From the NCBI GenBank assembly GCA_040905905.1, contig JBBDQN010000037.1, forward strand, positions 1-25,890: a stretch of 25,890 nt of DNA, given 5' to 3'. A program made the translations under genes and the position numbers. Shown here in pieces: positions 1 to 8,339 of this stretch. How positions within the stretch are numbered: the first letter of the stretch is position 1; each line of letters starts with the position of its first letter. The notes beneath the pieces were generated by a model that saw only the letters and a program-made list of their open reading frames with translations, searched no databases and had not been told where the DNA came from. The stretch is from JAICND01 sp040905905 (GTDB taxonomy: Bacteria; Actinomycetota; Acidimicrobiia; Spongiisociales; ZC4RG35).

Positions 1-2
1 GT

Positions 3-122
3 GGTCTGGCGGTCCTAGCCGGCGAATTCGTCTGGGCCCGCACCCTGCTCGACACCGCCAAGGCCAAAGCCGGCGAAGTGGCCTCGAAGCTTCCCTCCAA
101 GGGTAAAAACCGCGCTGCTTGA
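3..122 (+). CDS. C-terminal fragment of an unidentified protein
   Basis: An open frame enters from the left edge and ends at TGA 120-122, giving 39 residues. The tail is Ala/Lys-rich (DTAKAKAGEVASKLPSKGK), which suggests a basic, probably helical C-terminus following a short hydrophobic stretch (GLAVLAGEFVWA). The start lies outside the window and I do not recognise the family. The next gene begins 55 nt downstream on the same strand with its own Shine-Dalgarno sequence. The coding call rests on frame continuity and plausible composition only, since no domain is visible. Confidence 0.5.
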   Translation, partial: GLAVLAGEFVWARTLLDTAKAKAGEVASKLPSKGKNRAA

Positions 123-177
123 GGTTCCCGCGCCTTGTGTCGCGTTACGGTGAGGCCAACCCCAAACGGAGGGCGGC

Positions 178-591
178 ATGATCCTTGACTTTTTCGGCGA
201 CCTGAACTGGCTCGCCATCCTGGTGGCTTCTATTGCCTGGTTCGCATTCAGTGCAATCTGGTATTCGGTGCCACCCCTCAGCAATGCCTGGCAACGGGCG
301 GCGAAGGTGACTGCTACCGAGGGCCCGCCACTGGTCTCGCTTCTCGTGCCCACCTTCGTTGGGTATTTCGTCACCACGATTGTGATCGCTTTGCTCGCGC
401 GAGCGATCGGAGCTGCCGACTTCATGGATGGGATCGCCCTCGGTGTCGTCCTCGGCGTGGGCTTTGGAGTCGTCGGTGCTCTGGTCACCCAGCTCTACGA
501 ACAGAAGGGCGGTTCGTACTGGCTGATCAACGGGATCAACTCGGTTATCGCCTACTCTATTGTCGCCGTGATCGTAACGCTCTGGGACTGA
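178..591 (+). CDS. DUF1761 family integral membrane protein
   Basis: This 137-residue protein matches the DUF1761 pattern as I recall it. It has an N-terminal NWLAILVASIAWFAFSAIWYS segment (asparagine, then a hydrophobic helix ending in a W-Y-S motif), then a variable loop with AW and two or three more hydrophobic helices (about residues 55-80, 84-103 and 117-136). About four membrane spans are expected. The biochemical role of the family is unknown. The ATG at 178 is supported by GGAGG a few bases upstream (CGGAGGGCGGC-ATG). Neighbours give little clue: a partial gene lies upstream and a tiny membrane protein lies 69 nt downstream on the same strand, possibly cotranscribed. Confidence 0.8.
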   Translation: MILDFFGDLNWLAILVASIAWFAFSAIWYSVPPLSNAWQRAAKVTATEGPPLVSLLVPTFVGYFVTTIVIALLARAIGAADFMDGIALGVVLGVGFGVVGALVTQLYEQKGGSYWLINGINSVIAYSIVAVIVTLWD

Positions 592-660
592 CCACGAGCC
601 CGACGACCCGCATCCAGTTATCCAACTACCCTTGCCCCACGGACCCAAGAAGGAGACAGC

Positions 661-804
661 ATGGCCCAGAAAATGGGAGCTTCCAGAATCCTGCTCGCGG
701 CAGCAGTAGTGGCATTTGTGCTGGCCGCATTTGGTGTGGCGATCGGTGAAGTGGACCTGATCGCCATCGGTCTGGCCTTGGGCTTCGCCAGCTTCCTGGT
801 TTAG
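661..804 (+). CDS. Small two-helix membrane protein (47 aa)
   Basis: This short gene has a strong ribosome binding site (AAGGAGAC, 650-657, about 4 nt before the ATG). It encodes 47 residues: a short basic amphipathic start (MAQKMGASR), a hydrophobic helix at about residues 10-29, a single turn with E30 and D32, and a second hydrophobic helix to the C-terminus. Small membrane proteins of this shape are common in actinobacterial genomes, but I cannot assign a function. Its stop (TAG 802-804) lies one base from the stop of the convergent sodN, so the two transcripts must overlap or terminate within each other. The clear Shine-Dalgarno and the absence of any competing gene make it credible. Confidence 0.6.
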   Translation: MAQKMGASRILLAAAVVAFVLAAFGVAIGEVDLIAIGLALGFASFLV

Positions 805-805
805 A

Positions 806-1222
806 TCAGGCGGGCGGGTAGACCCCCACCGTCTTCGACTCTTCGGTCTGCCAGAAGATGGCGGCGACATCATCGATCGCCTCAATAAGCTTCTTGGCCA
901 CCTCGACGTCGTTCGACTTCTTGGCATCACCGGCGGCTTTGATTGCCTTCCAGAACACATCGTGCAACTCGGGAAAGGCCTCGACATGGTGCGGCTTGAA
1001 GAAGTCGCTCCACAAAACGGACAGGTGGTGCTTGGCCAGCTCGGCCCGCTCTTCCTTGATGATTACCGCGCGCTGGCGAAACAAATCGTCATCGCTTGCG
1101 GCAAGTTTCTCGCAAGCTTTGAGAACCGACATCGCCTCGATCTTGGCCTGGGCAGGGTCGTACACCCCGCAGAACAGATCACAGTGGGCGTATGCAACTT
1201 GTTTGGGGTGGAAAAAACCCAT
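806..1222 (-). CDS. sodN: Nickel superoxide dismutase precursor with a Pro5-to-Phe nickel hook
   Basis: This enzyme dismutates superoxide to O2 and H2O2 using an N-terminal Ni centre. The precursor has 138 residues. A 12-residue leader (MGFFHPKQVAYA) would be removed so that His becomes residue 1 of a 126-residue mature chain. The hook reads HCDLFCGVY, so the Ni ligands His1, Cys2 and Cys6 and the active-site Tyr9 are all present. Counting on gives Glu17 and Arg47 at the positions known to hold His1 in Streptomyces NiSOD. The family consensus H-C-x-x-P-C-G-x-Y has Pro at position 5, and here it is Phe. The mature chain is slightly longer than the usual 117 residues. The ATG at 1222 is favoured over upstream starts by GGAGGT (1230-1235) spaced 7 nt. 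The maturation protease sodX is divergent across 53 nt. Confidence 0.93.
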   Translation of the reverse strand: MGFFHPKQVAYAHCDLFCGVYDPAQAKIEAMSVLKACEKLAASDDDLFRQRAVIIKEERAELAKHHLSVLWSDFFKPHHVEAFPELHDVFWKAIKAAGDAKKSNDVEVAKKLIEAIDDVAAIFWQTEESKTVGVYPPA

Positions 1223-1275
1223 GACCGGGACCTCCGTAAGGCTCGTTGGTACCCCGACCATACTCCAACCCAAAC
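1223..1275. promoter_or_regulatory. Divergent sodN-sodX intergenic region
   Basis: These 53 nt must hold the start signals of both genes. On the minus strand there is a good sodN Shine-Dalgarno (GGAGGT at 1230-1235). On the plus strand no Shine-Dalgarno precedes the sodX ATG, but CATACT at 1258-1263 is a possible -10 whose spacing would suit a leaderless or near-leaderless sodX transcript. I looked for a Nur-type TTGCAA dyad, which would indicate nickel control, and did not find a convincing one. Confidence 0.35.
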
Positions 1276-1698
1276 ATGCGTCTACTGATCGTCGCAGGCG
1301 AATCCATGGCACCCGCCGTTCGCGACGGCGATGTATTGATGGTGGGCCATGCGGGCAAAGTGCGACGGGGCGACATTGTGGTCTTCCCCCACCCCCGTTT
1401 GACGGGTATGACGCTAATCAAGCGAGTCATCGGTCTTCCCGGTGAGACGGTCGCCATTGAGATGGGAGAGGTAGTCGTCGACGGCCGCCAGGACATCGAT
1501 CGCTGGGGAGTCGGGTTCACCTATCCCGACGGTCAGTGGGTCACCCTCGACGACCACGTGTTTGTACTCTCCGATAACCGCAAGACGACTAGGGACGACA
1601 GCCGCAACTTCGGTCCGATCCCCGAACGGGTTCTGCGCCGGGTACGGTGGCGCCTCCGGCGCGGCCGCCGCGATACCCCCGGTACGCTGGACCAATGA
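1276..1698 (+). CDS. sodX: Nickel-type superoxide dismutase maturation protease (S26 signal-peptidase fold)
   Basis: This is a 140-residue protein of the signal peptidase/LexA Ser-Lys fold. The nucleophile motif is GESMAP with Ser10. The general-base Lys49 lies in TLIKRVIGLPGE, matching the K-R-V-x-G-x-P-G-E box of S26 peptidases. A later SDNRKTTRDDSRNFGPIP segment matches the signal-peptidase SxNR..S(R/D)..G.I signature. No N-terminal membrane anchor is seen, as expected for the cytosolic SodX enzymes that trim NiSOD precursors. Adjacency to sodN settles the assignment. I chose ATG 1276, because an upstream TTG at 1246 would add ten unlikely residues and reach further into the promoter region. 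Its TGA overlaps the next ATG (ATGA, 1695-1698), so the following gene is probably coupled to it. Confidence 0.88.
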   Translation: MRLLIVAGESMAPAVRDGDVLMVGHAGKVRRGDIVVFPHPRLTGMTLIKRVIGLPGETVAIEMGEVVVDGRQDIDRWGVGFTYPDGQWVTLDDHVFVLSDNRKTTRDDSRNFGPIPERVLRRVRWRLRRGRRDTPGTLDQ

Positions 1699-2483
1699 GT
1701 GACCCTCCCCCACCGTCGGAGAACCCGGAGTTGGCTCGCCGCTTCATCTGGGCCCTGGGAGGACTCCTCGTAATCGGTGTGGTGCTGGTTGCCGTGACCG
1801 TCTTTGGAGACGGCGGCGCCCCAGGCACCACCTCGACCTCCACTACCGGAAGCACGGTCGTCGCCGGCGACACGACTTCCACCTCGGCTTCACCCACCAC
1901 CTCCACCACCGGGACTTCCACGACAACGACAACCGCCACCGCCAGCACGACCACCGAAACCACCCTGGGAGACCCGCTCGCCGCCCTGGTTCTCTCTGGT
2001 CAAAACATCGGGAGCCTCGTGTTTGGGGATGATGCCGACGGGGTCATCGCGGAGTTGGAGGAGGTCCTGGGGTCGACTGACGATGACAGCGGCTGGGTAG
2101 ACAGTTTTTCCACCTTCGGGACTTGCCCCGGCACAGAGGCCAGGCTGGTCCGCTGGTCCAGCCTCCAGACCTTTTTCACCAACGGTGAGACGGAATGGGC
2201 CCCGGATGGTGTCCGTCACTTCTTCCACTACAGCCAATCGGTCGCGGCCGGTGAAGGCGATGTGCTGGCTCTGGCAACGGCCAAGGCGATCGCTCTCGGC
2301 GACACGGTTGCCGACCTGAGATCGGCCTACGGCGCCGAACTCACCATCAACGACGATCCCTTGTTCGGCACCCAATGGGAAGTGGCGTCAGGTGGAGCAG
2401 GCATCCTCTGGGGCAGCGCCAGTACAGCTCAGGACGACGGGATCGTCACCGTGATCAGCGGTGGTTTTGGGTGCGGGGAGTAG
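1695..2483 (+). CDS. Membrane-anchored extracytoplasmic protein with Thr-rich linker, unknown domain
   Basis: This 262-residue protein has a Pro-rich cytosolic start (SDPPPPSENPELARR) and one membrane helix at about residues 20-40. A Thr/Ser-rich low-complexity linker follows (about 46-92), then a compact extracytoplasmic domain (about 95-262). The domain begins with a GxxIGSLVFGDDADGVIAELEEVLG pattern and contains CPGTE and a terminal GFGCG, so its two Cys could form a disulfide. The pattern resembles uncharacterised actinobacterial secreted domains, and I cannot name a function. The start is fixed by a 4-nt ATGA overlap with sodX. Cotranscription with sodX is likely by position, but I see nothing that ties the protein to nickel or superoxide. 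Confidence 0.75.
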   Translation: MSDPPPPSENPELARRFIWALGGLLVIGVVLVAVTVFGDGGAPGTTSTSTTGSTVVAGDTTSTSASPTTSTTGTSTTTTTATASTTTETTLGDPLAALVLSGQNIGSLVFGDDADGVIAELEEVLGSTDDDSGWVDSFSTFGTCPGTEARLVRWSSLQTFFTNGETEWAPDGVRHFFHYSQSVAAGEGDVLALATAKAIALGDTVADLRSAYGAELTINDDPLFGTQWEVASGGAGILWGSASTAQDDGIVTVISGGFGCGE

Positions 2484-2512
2484 CCGACCCGTCATTGGAA
2501 ACAGAGGACGAC

Positions 2513-2518
2513 TAGGTT
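2513..2518 (+). promoter_or_regulatory. Putative -10 element of a leaderless promoter for the ACT gene
   Basis: TAGGTT fits the TANNNT -10 consensus and lies exactly 6 nt before the ATG at 2525, which would place the transcription start on or next to the start codon. There is no Shine-Dalgarno in the 41-nt gap. Leaderless transcripts with this geometry are frequent in actinobacteria. No clear -35 is visible at the usual distance. Confidence 0.4.
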
Positions 2519-2524
2519 GCGGTC

Positions 2525-2920
2525 ATGACCGAGTTTGTCGTCCATATGGACAATCGGCCCGGGATGTTGGCGTCTCTCACCGAGGTCCTGGCGGCCGCAG
2601 GAGTCAACATCGAAGCCCTGGCAGCCTTCGGTTTTGACGGAGAGGGAGTTGTGCGTCTGGTGGTTGATGACGCCGAATCGGCCCGGAGGGCCCTGCGTGA
2701 GGCCGGGTTGGCCGCCGACGAAATGCAGGTTCTTTCAGCTTTTTTGCCCCACGCCCCCGGTGAGCTTGCGACGGTGACGAGAAAGCTGGCCGATTCCGGG
2801 ATAAATATCGACGCCCTTTACGTGATCAACTCGTCAGCCGAAGGCATCGAATTGGCAATAGCGGTCGACCAACCCGAGACCGCTCTCCCCCATTTGCCTG
2901 TCCGCGGAGGTGTCGGCTGA
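2525..2920 (+). CDS. Tandem ACT-domain protein
   Basis: This 131-residue protein is built from two ACT modules. The first (residues 1-65) starts FVVHMDNRPGMLASLTEVLAAAGVNI, and the second (about 70-125) reads FLPHAPGELATVTRKLADSGINI. Each has the beta-turn Pro-Gly followed by a helix and the Gly-Val/Ile-Asn-Ile signature of ACT ligand-binding domains. There is no catalytic domain, so the protein is probably a stand-alone sensor of amino acids or similar small molecules. The family is common in actinobacteria, with the ligand usually unknown. The ATG at 2525 has no Shine-Dalgarno and probably relies on leaderless initiation. The next gene starts 38 nt downstream with its own promoter-like motif. 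Confidence 0.8.
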   Translation: MTEFVVHMDNRPGMLASLTEVLAAAGVNIEALAAFGFDGEGVVRLVVDDAESARRALREAGLAADEMQVLSAFLPHAPGELATVTRKLADSGINIDALYVINSSAEGIELAIAVDQPETALPHLPVRGGVG

Positions 2921-2945
2921 GGTTCGGGTGAAATCGAGGCAGCTT

Positions 2946-2951
2946 TAGGAT
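2946..2951 (+). promoter_or_regulatory. Putative -10 element of a leaderless promoter for the DUF3048 gene
   Basis: TAGGAT fits TANNNT and sits 7 nt before the ATG at 2959, with no Shine-Dalgarno in between. The layout repeats that of the preceding gene (TAGGTT at 2513), which strengthens both calls. A -35 is not evident. Confidence 0.4.
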
Positions 2952-2958
2952 GCCTTGA

Positions 2959-4011
2959 ATGCGCCGACCAACCCTGGCTGTATTAGTGGTGTTTGCCGCG
3001 TGCTCCACGCCCGCGGTTACCACCACTCAATCCACCGATACCAACACCACCAACGTTCCGATCACCTCAACCACTACCGCTCCCACTACAACTTCGACGA
3101 CCCAAGTGCCTTTGGCGACATCGCCTATCAATGGAACCCCGGTGGAAGACGAGTTGTTGCTCGACCGCCGTGTCCTCGCCGTGAAAATCGACAATGCGAC
3201 CGCTGCCCGTCCCCAGTCCGGTCTCGACCAGGCCAGCGCGGTGATGGAACTTCCCGTTGAGGGCATTACCAGGTTCATCGCCCTGTTTCATCACACGGAT
3301 ACCTCCTATCTGGGACCGGTCAGATCGGGTCGACCGAGCGACGGGAAGCTCCTCAACCCACTCGATGCCACCTTTGCCATTTCCGGCGGTCAGGCGTGGG
3401 TACAGCAGCAAATCAGGGCAGAAGATGTCCATCTCATTGGCGAGACGCCGCCAGCCATGTTTCGCATCTCCGGCCGCCGTGCCCCCCACAATCTCTACGC
3501 CGACACCACCCTTCTTCGTGAGATCGCTGACAATCGTGGCTACCCCAATGCTCCGCCTCCACCGATGTTCAGTTTCGGGGAACTACCGGCTACTGCCGAA
3601 GCGGCCGCTCAGATCGTCATGAACTTCGGCAACAACTTTGTCGTGACCTGGAACTGGGATTCCGCCAGTGCAAACTATGTCCGCAGCTTCGGGGGCAGGC
3701 CGGCGGAGTTGATGGATGAGGCCGGCACCCGTTATCCGCTGACGGCCGGCATCCTGGTCGTCTTGCTTGCCGAGCGCTATACCGAACGGCCCCCGACCCC
3801 CGATGGAAGTGCGGTGCCGGCGATGAATACGGTCGGATCCGGTGAGGCTCATGTGTTCGCGGCTGGAAAGATGATCACCGGCACCTGGCAACGCGCCTCC
3901 AGCTCTGAGCTCATCACTCTGACCGCTGACGATGGCTCACCACTGCCCGTTCCACCCGGCTTTATATGGATCTCGGTCGTTCCCAACCAGTCAGGCATCG
4001 AGGTTTCGTGA
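2959..4011 (+). CDS. DUF3048 (YerB-type) lipoprotein
   Basis: This 350-residue exported lipoprotein has a short signal peptide (MRRPTLAVLVVFAAC) ending in a lipobox-like FAAC with Cys15. A Thr-rich linker follows (about 20-50), then the DUF3048 core. Recognisable core features are VKIDNATAARPQSGLDQA, GITRFIALFH and GPVRSGRP near residues 75-115, and a C-terminal domain (about 225-345) with the GSGEAHVFAAGKMITGTW pattern typical of the family. YerB-like proteins are surface-anchored and of unknown activity. A putative leaderless promoter (TAGGAT) precedes the ATG. The stop TGA overlaps the GTG start of the amidase gene (GTGA), so the two are likely translationally coupled, possibly linking envelope and amide chemistry, which is inference. 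Confidence 0.87.
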   Translation: MRRPTLAVLVVFAACSTPAVTTTQSTDTNTTNVPITSTTTAPTTTSTTQVPLATSPINGTPVEDELLLDRRVLAVKIDNATAARPQSGLDQASAVMELPVEGITRFIALFHHTDTSYLGPVRSGRPSDGKLLNPLDATFAISGGQAWVQQQIRAEDVHLIGETPPAMFRISGRRAPHNLYADTTLLREIADNRGYPNAPPPPMFSFGELPATAEAAAQIVMNFGNNFVVTWNWDSASANYVRSFGGRPAELMDEAGTRYPLTAGILVVLLAERYTERPPTPDGSAVPAMNTVGSGEAHVFAAGKMITGTWQRASSSELITLTADDGSPLPVPPGFIWISVVPNQSGIEVS

Positions 4012-5351
4012 CCGCAGTTGCGGCCGCCCGCGAGGTGGCGGCGGGAAATCTATCGGCGCATTCGTTGGCGGCAGGCGCCATCGACCGGCTCCGCCGTGCG
4101 CAGGAGACTCTCAATTCAGCGACGCTGATCGACGAGCGACCCGCCCTGCAACGAGCGGCGGCGATCGATCAGGACGTCGCCGCCGGCCACGACCCCGGAC
4201 CCCTGGCGGGCGTCCCCATCGTCATCAAAGACCTTATTGACCACGCCGGGCGACCAACCACTTGTGGGTCGGGGTTCTATTCGGTCGTTCCTGAACGGTC
4301 CGCCGCGATCGTGGAGAGATTGGAAGCGGCGGGGGCGGTCATCGTCGCCCGCGCCGGGCTCCACGAGTTCGCCTATGGGTTCAGCTCGGAGAATCAATGG
4401 TTCGGACCGGTCCACAACCCTTGGGACCCCTCTACCTCACCCGGTGGTTCCTCGGGCGGGTCGGCCGTTGCCGTGGCGGCCGGGCTGGTACCAATAGCCA
4501 TCGGAACGGATACCGGCGGATCGGTCAGGGTGCCGGCCGCTCTCACCGGAATCATGGGCCTAAAAGTAACCCATGGCCGCATCGCCACCCGAGGGGTGTT
4601 CCCACTGGCGCCCTCCGTGGACACTGTGGGTCCGCTGGCGACCAATGTGACTGACCTCGCCCTTTCGTATCGGGTAATGGCCGGCCTGCCAACGACGGGT
4701 GCGCCGGACCCGCGCAAGTCGATTGCGGGGCTCCGCCTCGGGTTGCCCGTCCGCTGGCTCCAGGAGGGCCCGACCCAGGCCGTGATCACCACCGAGTTCG
4801 ATAGGGCGGTCGACGCTCTGGCAAGTCTCGGTGTGAGCGTCCACCCCATCGAAGAGCCCGAGCTGGTTCCCTGGGGCAAGATCCAGGAGCTGGCCGGATC
4901 TGAGGCTTTCCATGTCCACCGGGAATTCCTGAGCCGGGGTTTTGTCTATGGCGACGAGGTGGCCTCTCGCTTGGAGGCAGCCTCGAAAATAACCCCGTCC
5001 CAGTATCTGGACGCCCAGGCCTGGCGGGCTCGGCTGATCGAGGTGACGGCGGCGGTCTTCACGAAATTTGACCTGATCGCCACCCCGGGGGTGGCGGCCC
5101 TCAAGAAGACGATCGGCCGTGACGACATCGACGGCCAGCCCTATCGACCGGTCCTTTCCTGGTTTTCGGCTCTCGTCAACCACACGGCCTGTCCCGCCAT
5201 CGCTCTTCCCTTGCGCGGTGAGGCCAGCCCGCCGGTATCACTCCAACTGATAGCGCCCTGGTGGCAGGAGGATCTGCTGTTGGAGGTGGCTGTCCTGCTT
5301 GAAAGCGCAGGGTTAGTGGGTCTTCAGCCTCCCCCCTTTTACCTTGGCTAA
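4008..5351 (+). CDS. Amidase signature (AS) family hydrolase
   Basis: This enzyme would hydrolyse a C-N amide bond. The AS-family Ser-cisSer-Lys triad is complete: Lys74 in GVPIVIKDLID, the cis-Ser148 in SPGGSSGGSA, and the nucleophile Ser172 in GTDTGGSVRVPA. Its length of 447 residues is close to GatA and other AS enzymes. It lies outside any gatCAB cluster, and no gatB or gatC is in the window, so a stand-alone amidase is likelier than the Glu-tRNA(Gln) amidotransferase subunit. The substrate cannot be read from sequence. I set the start at GTG 4008 because it overlaps the stop of the DUF3048 gene (GTGA) and removes 14 residues that do not look like family sequence. Confidence 0.88.
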   Translation: MTAVAAAREVAAGNLSAHSLAAGAIDRLRRAQETLNSATLIDERPALQRAAAIDQDVAAGHDPGPLAGVPIVIKDLIDHAGRPTTCGSGFYSVVPERSAAIVERLEAAGAVIVARAGLHEFAYGFSSENQWFGPVHNPWDPSTSPGGSSGGSAVAVAAGLVPIAIGTDTGGSVRVPAALTGIMGLKVTHGRIATRGVFPLAPSVDTVGPLATNVTDLALSYRVMAGLPTTGAPDPRKSIAGLRLGLPVRWLQEGPTQAVITTEFDRAVDALASLGVSVHPIEEPELVPWGKIQELAGSEAFHVHREFLSRGFVYGDEVASRLEAASKITPSQYLDAQAWRARLIEVTAAVFTKFDLIATPGVAALKKTIGRDDIDGQPYRPVLSWFSALVNHTACPAIALPLRGEASPPVSLQLIAPWWQEDLLLEVAVLLESAGLVGLQPPPFYLG

Positions 5352-5451
5352 ATCACCTGGGTCCTACACTTGGTGATTGCGCACGTAACTCTGTACTAGG
5401 AGTGGGCCCGCGCCGATAACTTGCGAGATACCCAACAATTGAAGAAGCCCA
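5352..5451 (+). promoter_or_regulatory. Intergenic region upstream of korAB with possible promoter
   Basis: This 100-nt gap separates the amidase and korA. At its left end AATCACC (5351-5357) and GGTGATT (5372-5378) form a 7-bp stem with a 14-nt loop. No T-run follows, so it is not a convincing intrinsic terminator. TTGGTG (5370-5375) and TGTACT (5392-5397), spaced 16 nt, are a weak -35/-10 candidate for korA. The remaining 50 nt would be an untranslated leader. I see no riboswitch structure. Confidence 0.25.
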
Positions 5452-7319
5452 GTGGAGACCACGACCACCGTCCCGTCCGAGACCACGTCCCCCAAACAAG
5501 TAACTGACAAGATCGTCATCCGGTTAGCCGGTGACTCCGGCGATGGCATGCAGGTCGCCGGGGCCCGCTTCACGGATGCTTCGGCCTACTTTGGCAACGA
5601 TCTCTCCACCCTCCCTTCTTTCCCAGCCGAGATCCGCGCCCCGGCCGGAACCCTGCCAGGCGTTTCCTCCTTTCAGGTGCAAATCGCCGACTTCGACATC
5701 CTCACTGCCGGCGACGCCCCTGACTGTCTGGTGGCAATGAACCCGGCTGCTCTGCGCGCCAACCTCGCTGATCTTCGCCCGGGCGGCACCCTCGTCGTCA
5801 ACACCGAAGCCTTCGACGAGCGCAACCTGGCTAAGGCCGGTTACACAACCAACCCCCTGAGCAGCGATGCCATCGCCGGTTTTCGGCTGATCGAGGTTCC
5901 CATGGACACCCTCACCAAGGAGGCCGTCAAGGACTCCGGGGTGAGCGGAAGGGACGTGTTGCGGTCGAAGAACTTCTTTGCGCTCGGTTTGCTTGCCTGG
6001 CTCTTCAACCGGCCCCCCGAACCGACCATCGAGTGGGCCCAGCATAAGTTCGCCAAGAAGCCCGAGGTTGCGGCCGCCAACATCTCCGCCTTCAAAGCCG
6101 GGTGGAACTTCGGATTCACCACTGAGGCGGCCCGGACCACCGTCGAGGTGCGGCCGGCCCGGCTGGCTCCCGGCACTTACACCAACGTCACGGGCAACAC
6201 TGGCCTGGCCTGGGGCCTGATTGCCGCTGCCCAACTCGCCAAAGTCCCGCTGTTCTACGGCAGCTATCCCATCACTCCCGCCTCCGACATCCTCCACGAA
6301 CTGTCGCTCCACAAGAACTTCGGGGTTCGGACATTTCAGGCGGAAGATGAGATCGCAGCCATCGGATCGGCGATCGGAGCCTCCTTCGCCGGCAACCTGG
6401 GTGTGACCGGCACCTCCGGTCCCGGCTTGGCGCTCAAAAGCGAGTCGATGTCCCTGGCACTCACCATGGAGTTGCCGCTGCTAATCATCGACGTTCAGCG
6501 AGCAGGACCATCAACCGGGATGCCCACCAAGGTCGAGCAGTCCGACCTCATGATGGCCATGTTCGGCCGTCATGGTGAGTCTCCGCTTCCGGTGATTGCT
6601 ATTCCCACTCCCTCCGAGGCGTTCGAGCTCACCATCGAAGCGGCCCGCATCGCCCTCAAATACATGACCCCGGTGGTCCTTCTCTCAGATAACCATGTCG
6701 CCAACAGCTCCGAACCCTGGAAGCTGCCCGACATCGAGAGCCTGCCCAACATCTCGGTTTCATTCGCAAAGTCCAGCAATGGAGGTGGGCACTTTCTCCC
6801 GTACATGCGGGACCTCAACACCTTCGCCCGGCCCTGGGCCATCCCGGGCACCGCCGGGCTCGAACACCGCATTGGTGGCATCGAAAAGGAGGCCGTCACC
6901 GGCAACGTCTCCTATGACCCTGGCAACCATCAGCTCATGACCGACTCCCGCGCCTGGAAAGTGGCCAACATCGCCATTGACATCCCTGCCCTTGAGGTCA
7001 ATGCCGACGAGGGGGCCGAGCTCCTGGTGATCGGCTGGGGATCGACCTACGGCGCCATCCGGGCAGCGATCAACCGGGTGCGGGCCAAGGGACGCAAGGT
7101 GGCAACCGCCCATCTCCGCCATCTCAACCCCTTCCCGACCAACCTGGGCGAGGTGCTCCGCAGCTATCCGAAGGTGCTCGTCCCCGAGCTCAACATGGGT
7201 CAACTGCTCAAGTTGATCAGGGCCGAGTTCCTCATCGATGCCCGGGGCCTCAACAAGGTAGCGGGAGAGCCGTTCAAGGTTTCCGAAGTGGAAGAGGCCA
7301 TCCTGGAGGTGCTGGACCG

Positions 7320-7323
<4 letters not shown>
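5452..7323 (+). CDS. korA: 2-oxoacid:ferredoxin oxidoreductase, fused gamma-alpha subunit (KorA type)
   Basis: This subunit works with KorB to oxidise a 2-oxoacid, probably 2-oxoglutarate, to its CoA ester while reducing ferredoxin. The 623-residue chain begins with a gamma domain (about 18-200) carrying IRLAGDSGDGMQVAGARF. The alpha pyrimidine-binding domain follows (about 245-450), with YGSYPITPASDILHEL near residue 270 and GTSGPGLALKSE near 320, then the transketolase C-terminal domain to the end (LLVIGWGSTYGAIRAA). The gamma-alpha fusion is the usual KorA arrangement in actinobacteria. The start is GTG 5452 with only a weak purine-rich AAGAAG upstream. The stop overlaps the korB ATG (ATGA). 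Substrate preference is inferred from the family, and other 2-oxoacids are possible. Confidence 0.92.

Positions 7324-8335
<1,012 letters not shown>

Positions 8336-8339
<4 letters not shown>

Noticed and set aside
1223..1275. Nur (nickel-responsive) operator between sodN and sodX
   Set aside because: No TTGCAA-type dyad is present. TGCAA occurs only inside the sodN coding sequence and without a partner.
1800..1960. Short repeated ACC/ACG units resembling a repeat array
   Set aside because: They are Thr codons of a low-complexity linker, irregular and without spacers, so not CRISPR or a tandem repeat of note. The same applies near 3030, 15320-15400, 17930-18000 and 18650-18760.
4008..5351. 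GatA subunit of the Glu-tRNA(Gln) amidotransferase
   Set aside because: The amidase triad alone does not separate GatA from other AS enzymes, and neither gatB nor gatC is nearby.
5351..5378. Inverted repeat AATCACC/GGTGATT after the amidase as a terminator
   Set aside because: Seven AT/GC-mixed pairs, a 14-nt loop and no T-run. Too weak to call as an intrinsic terminator.
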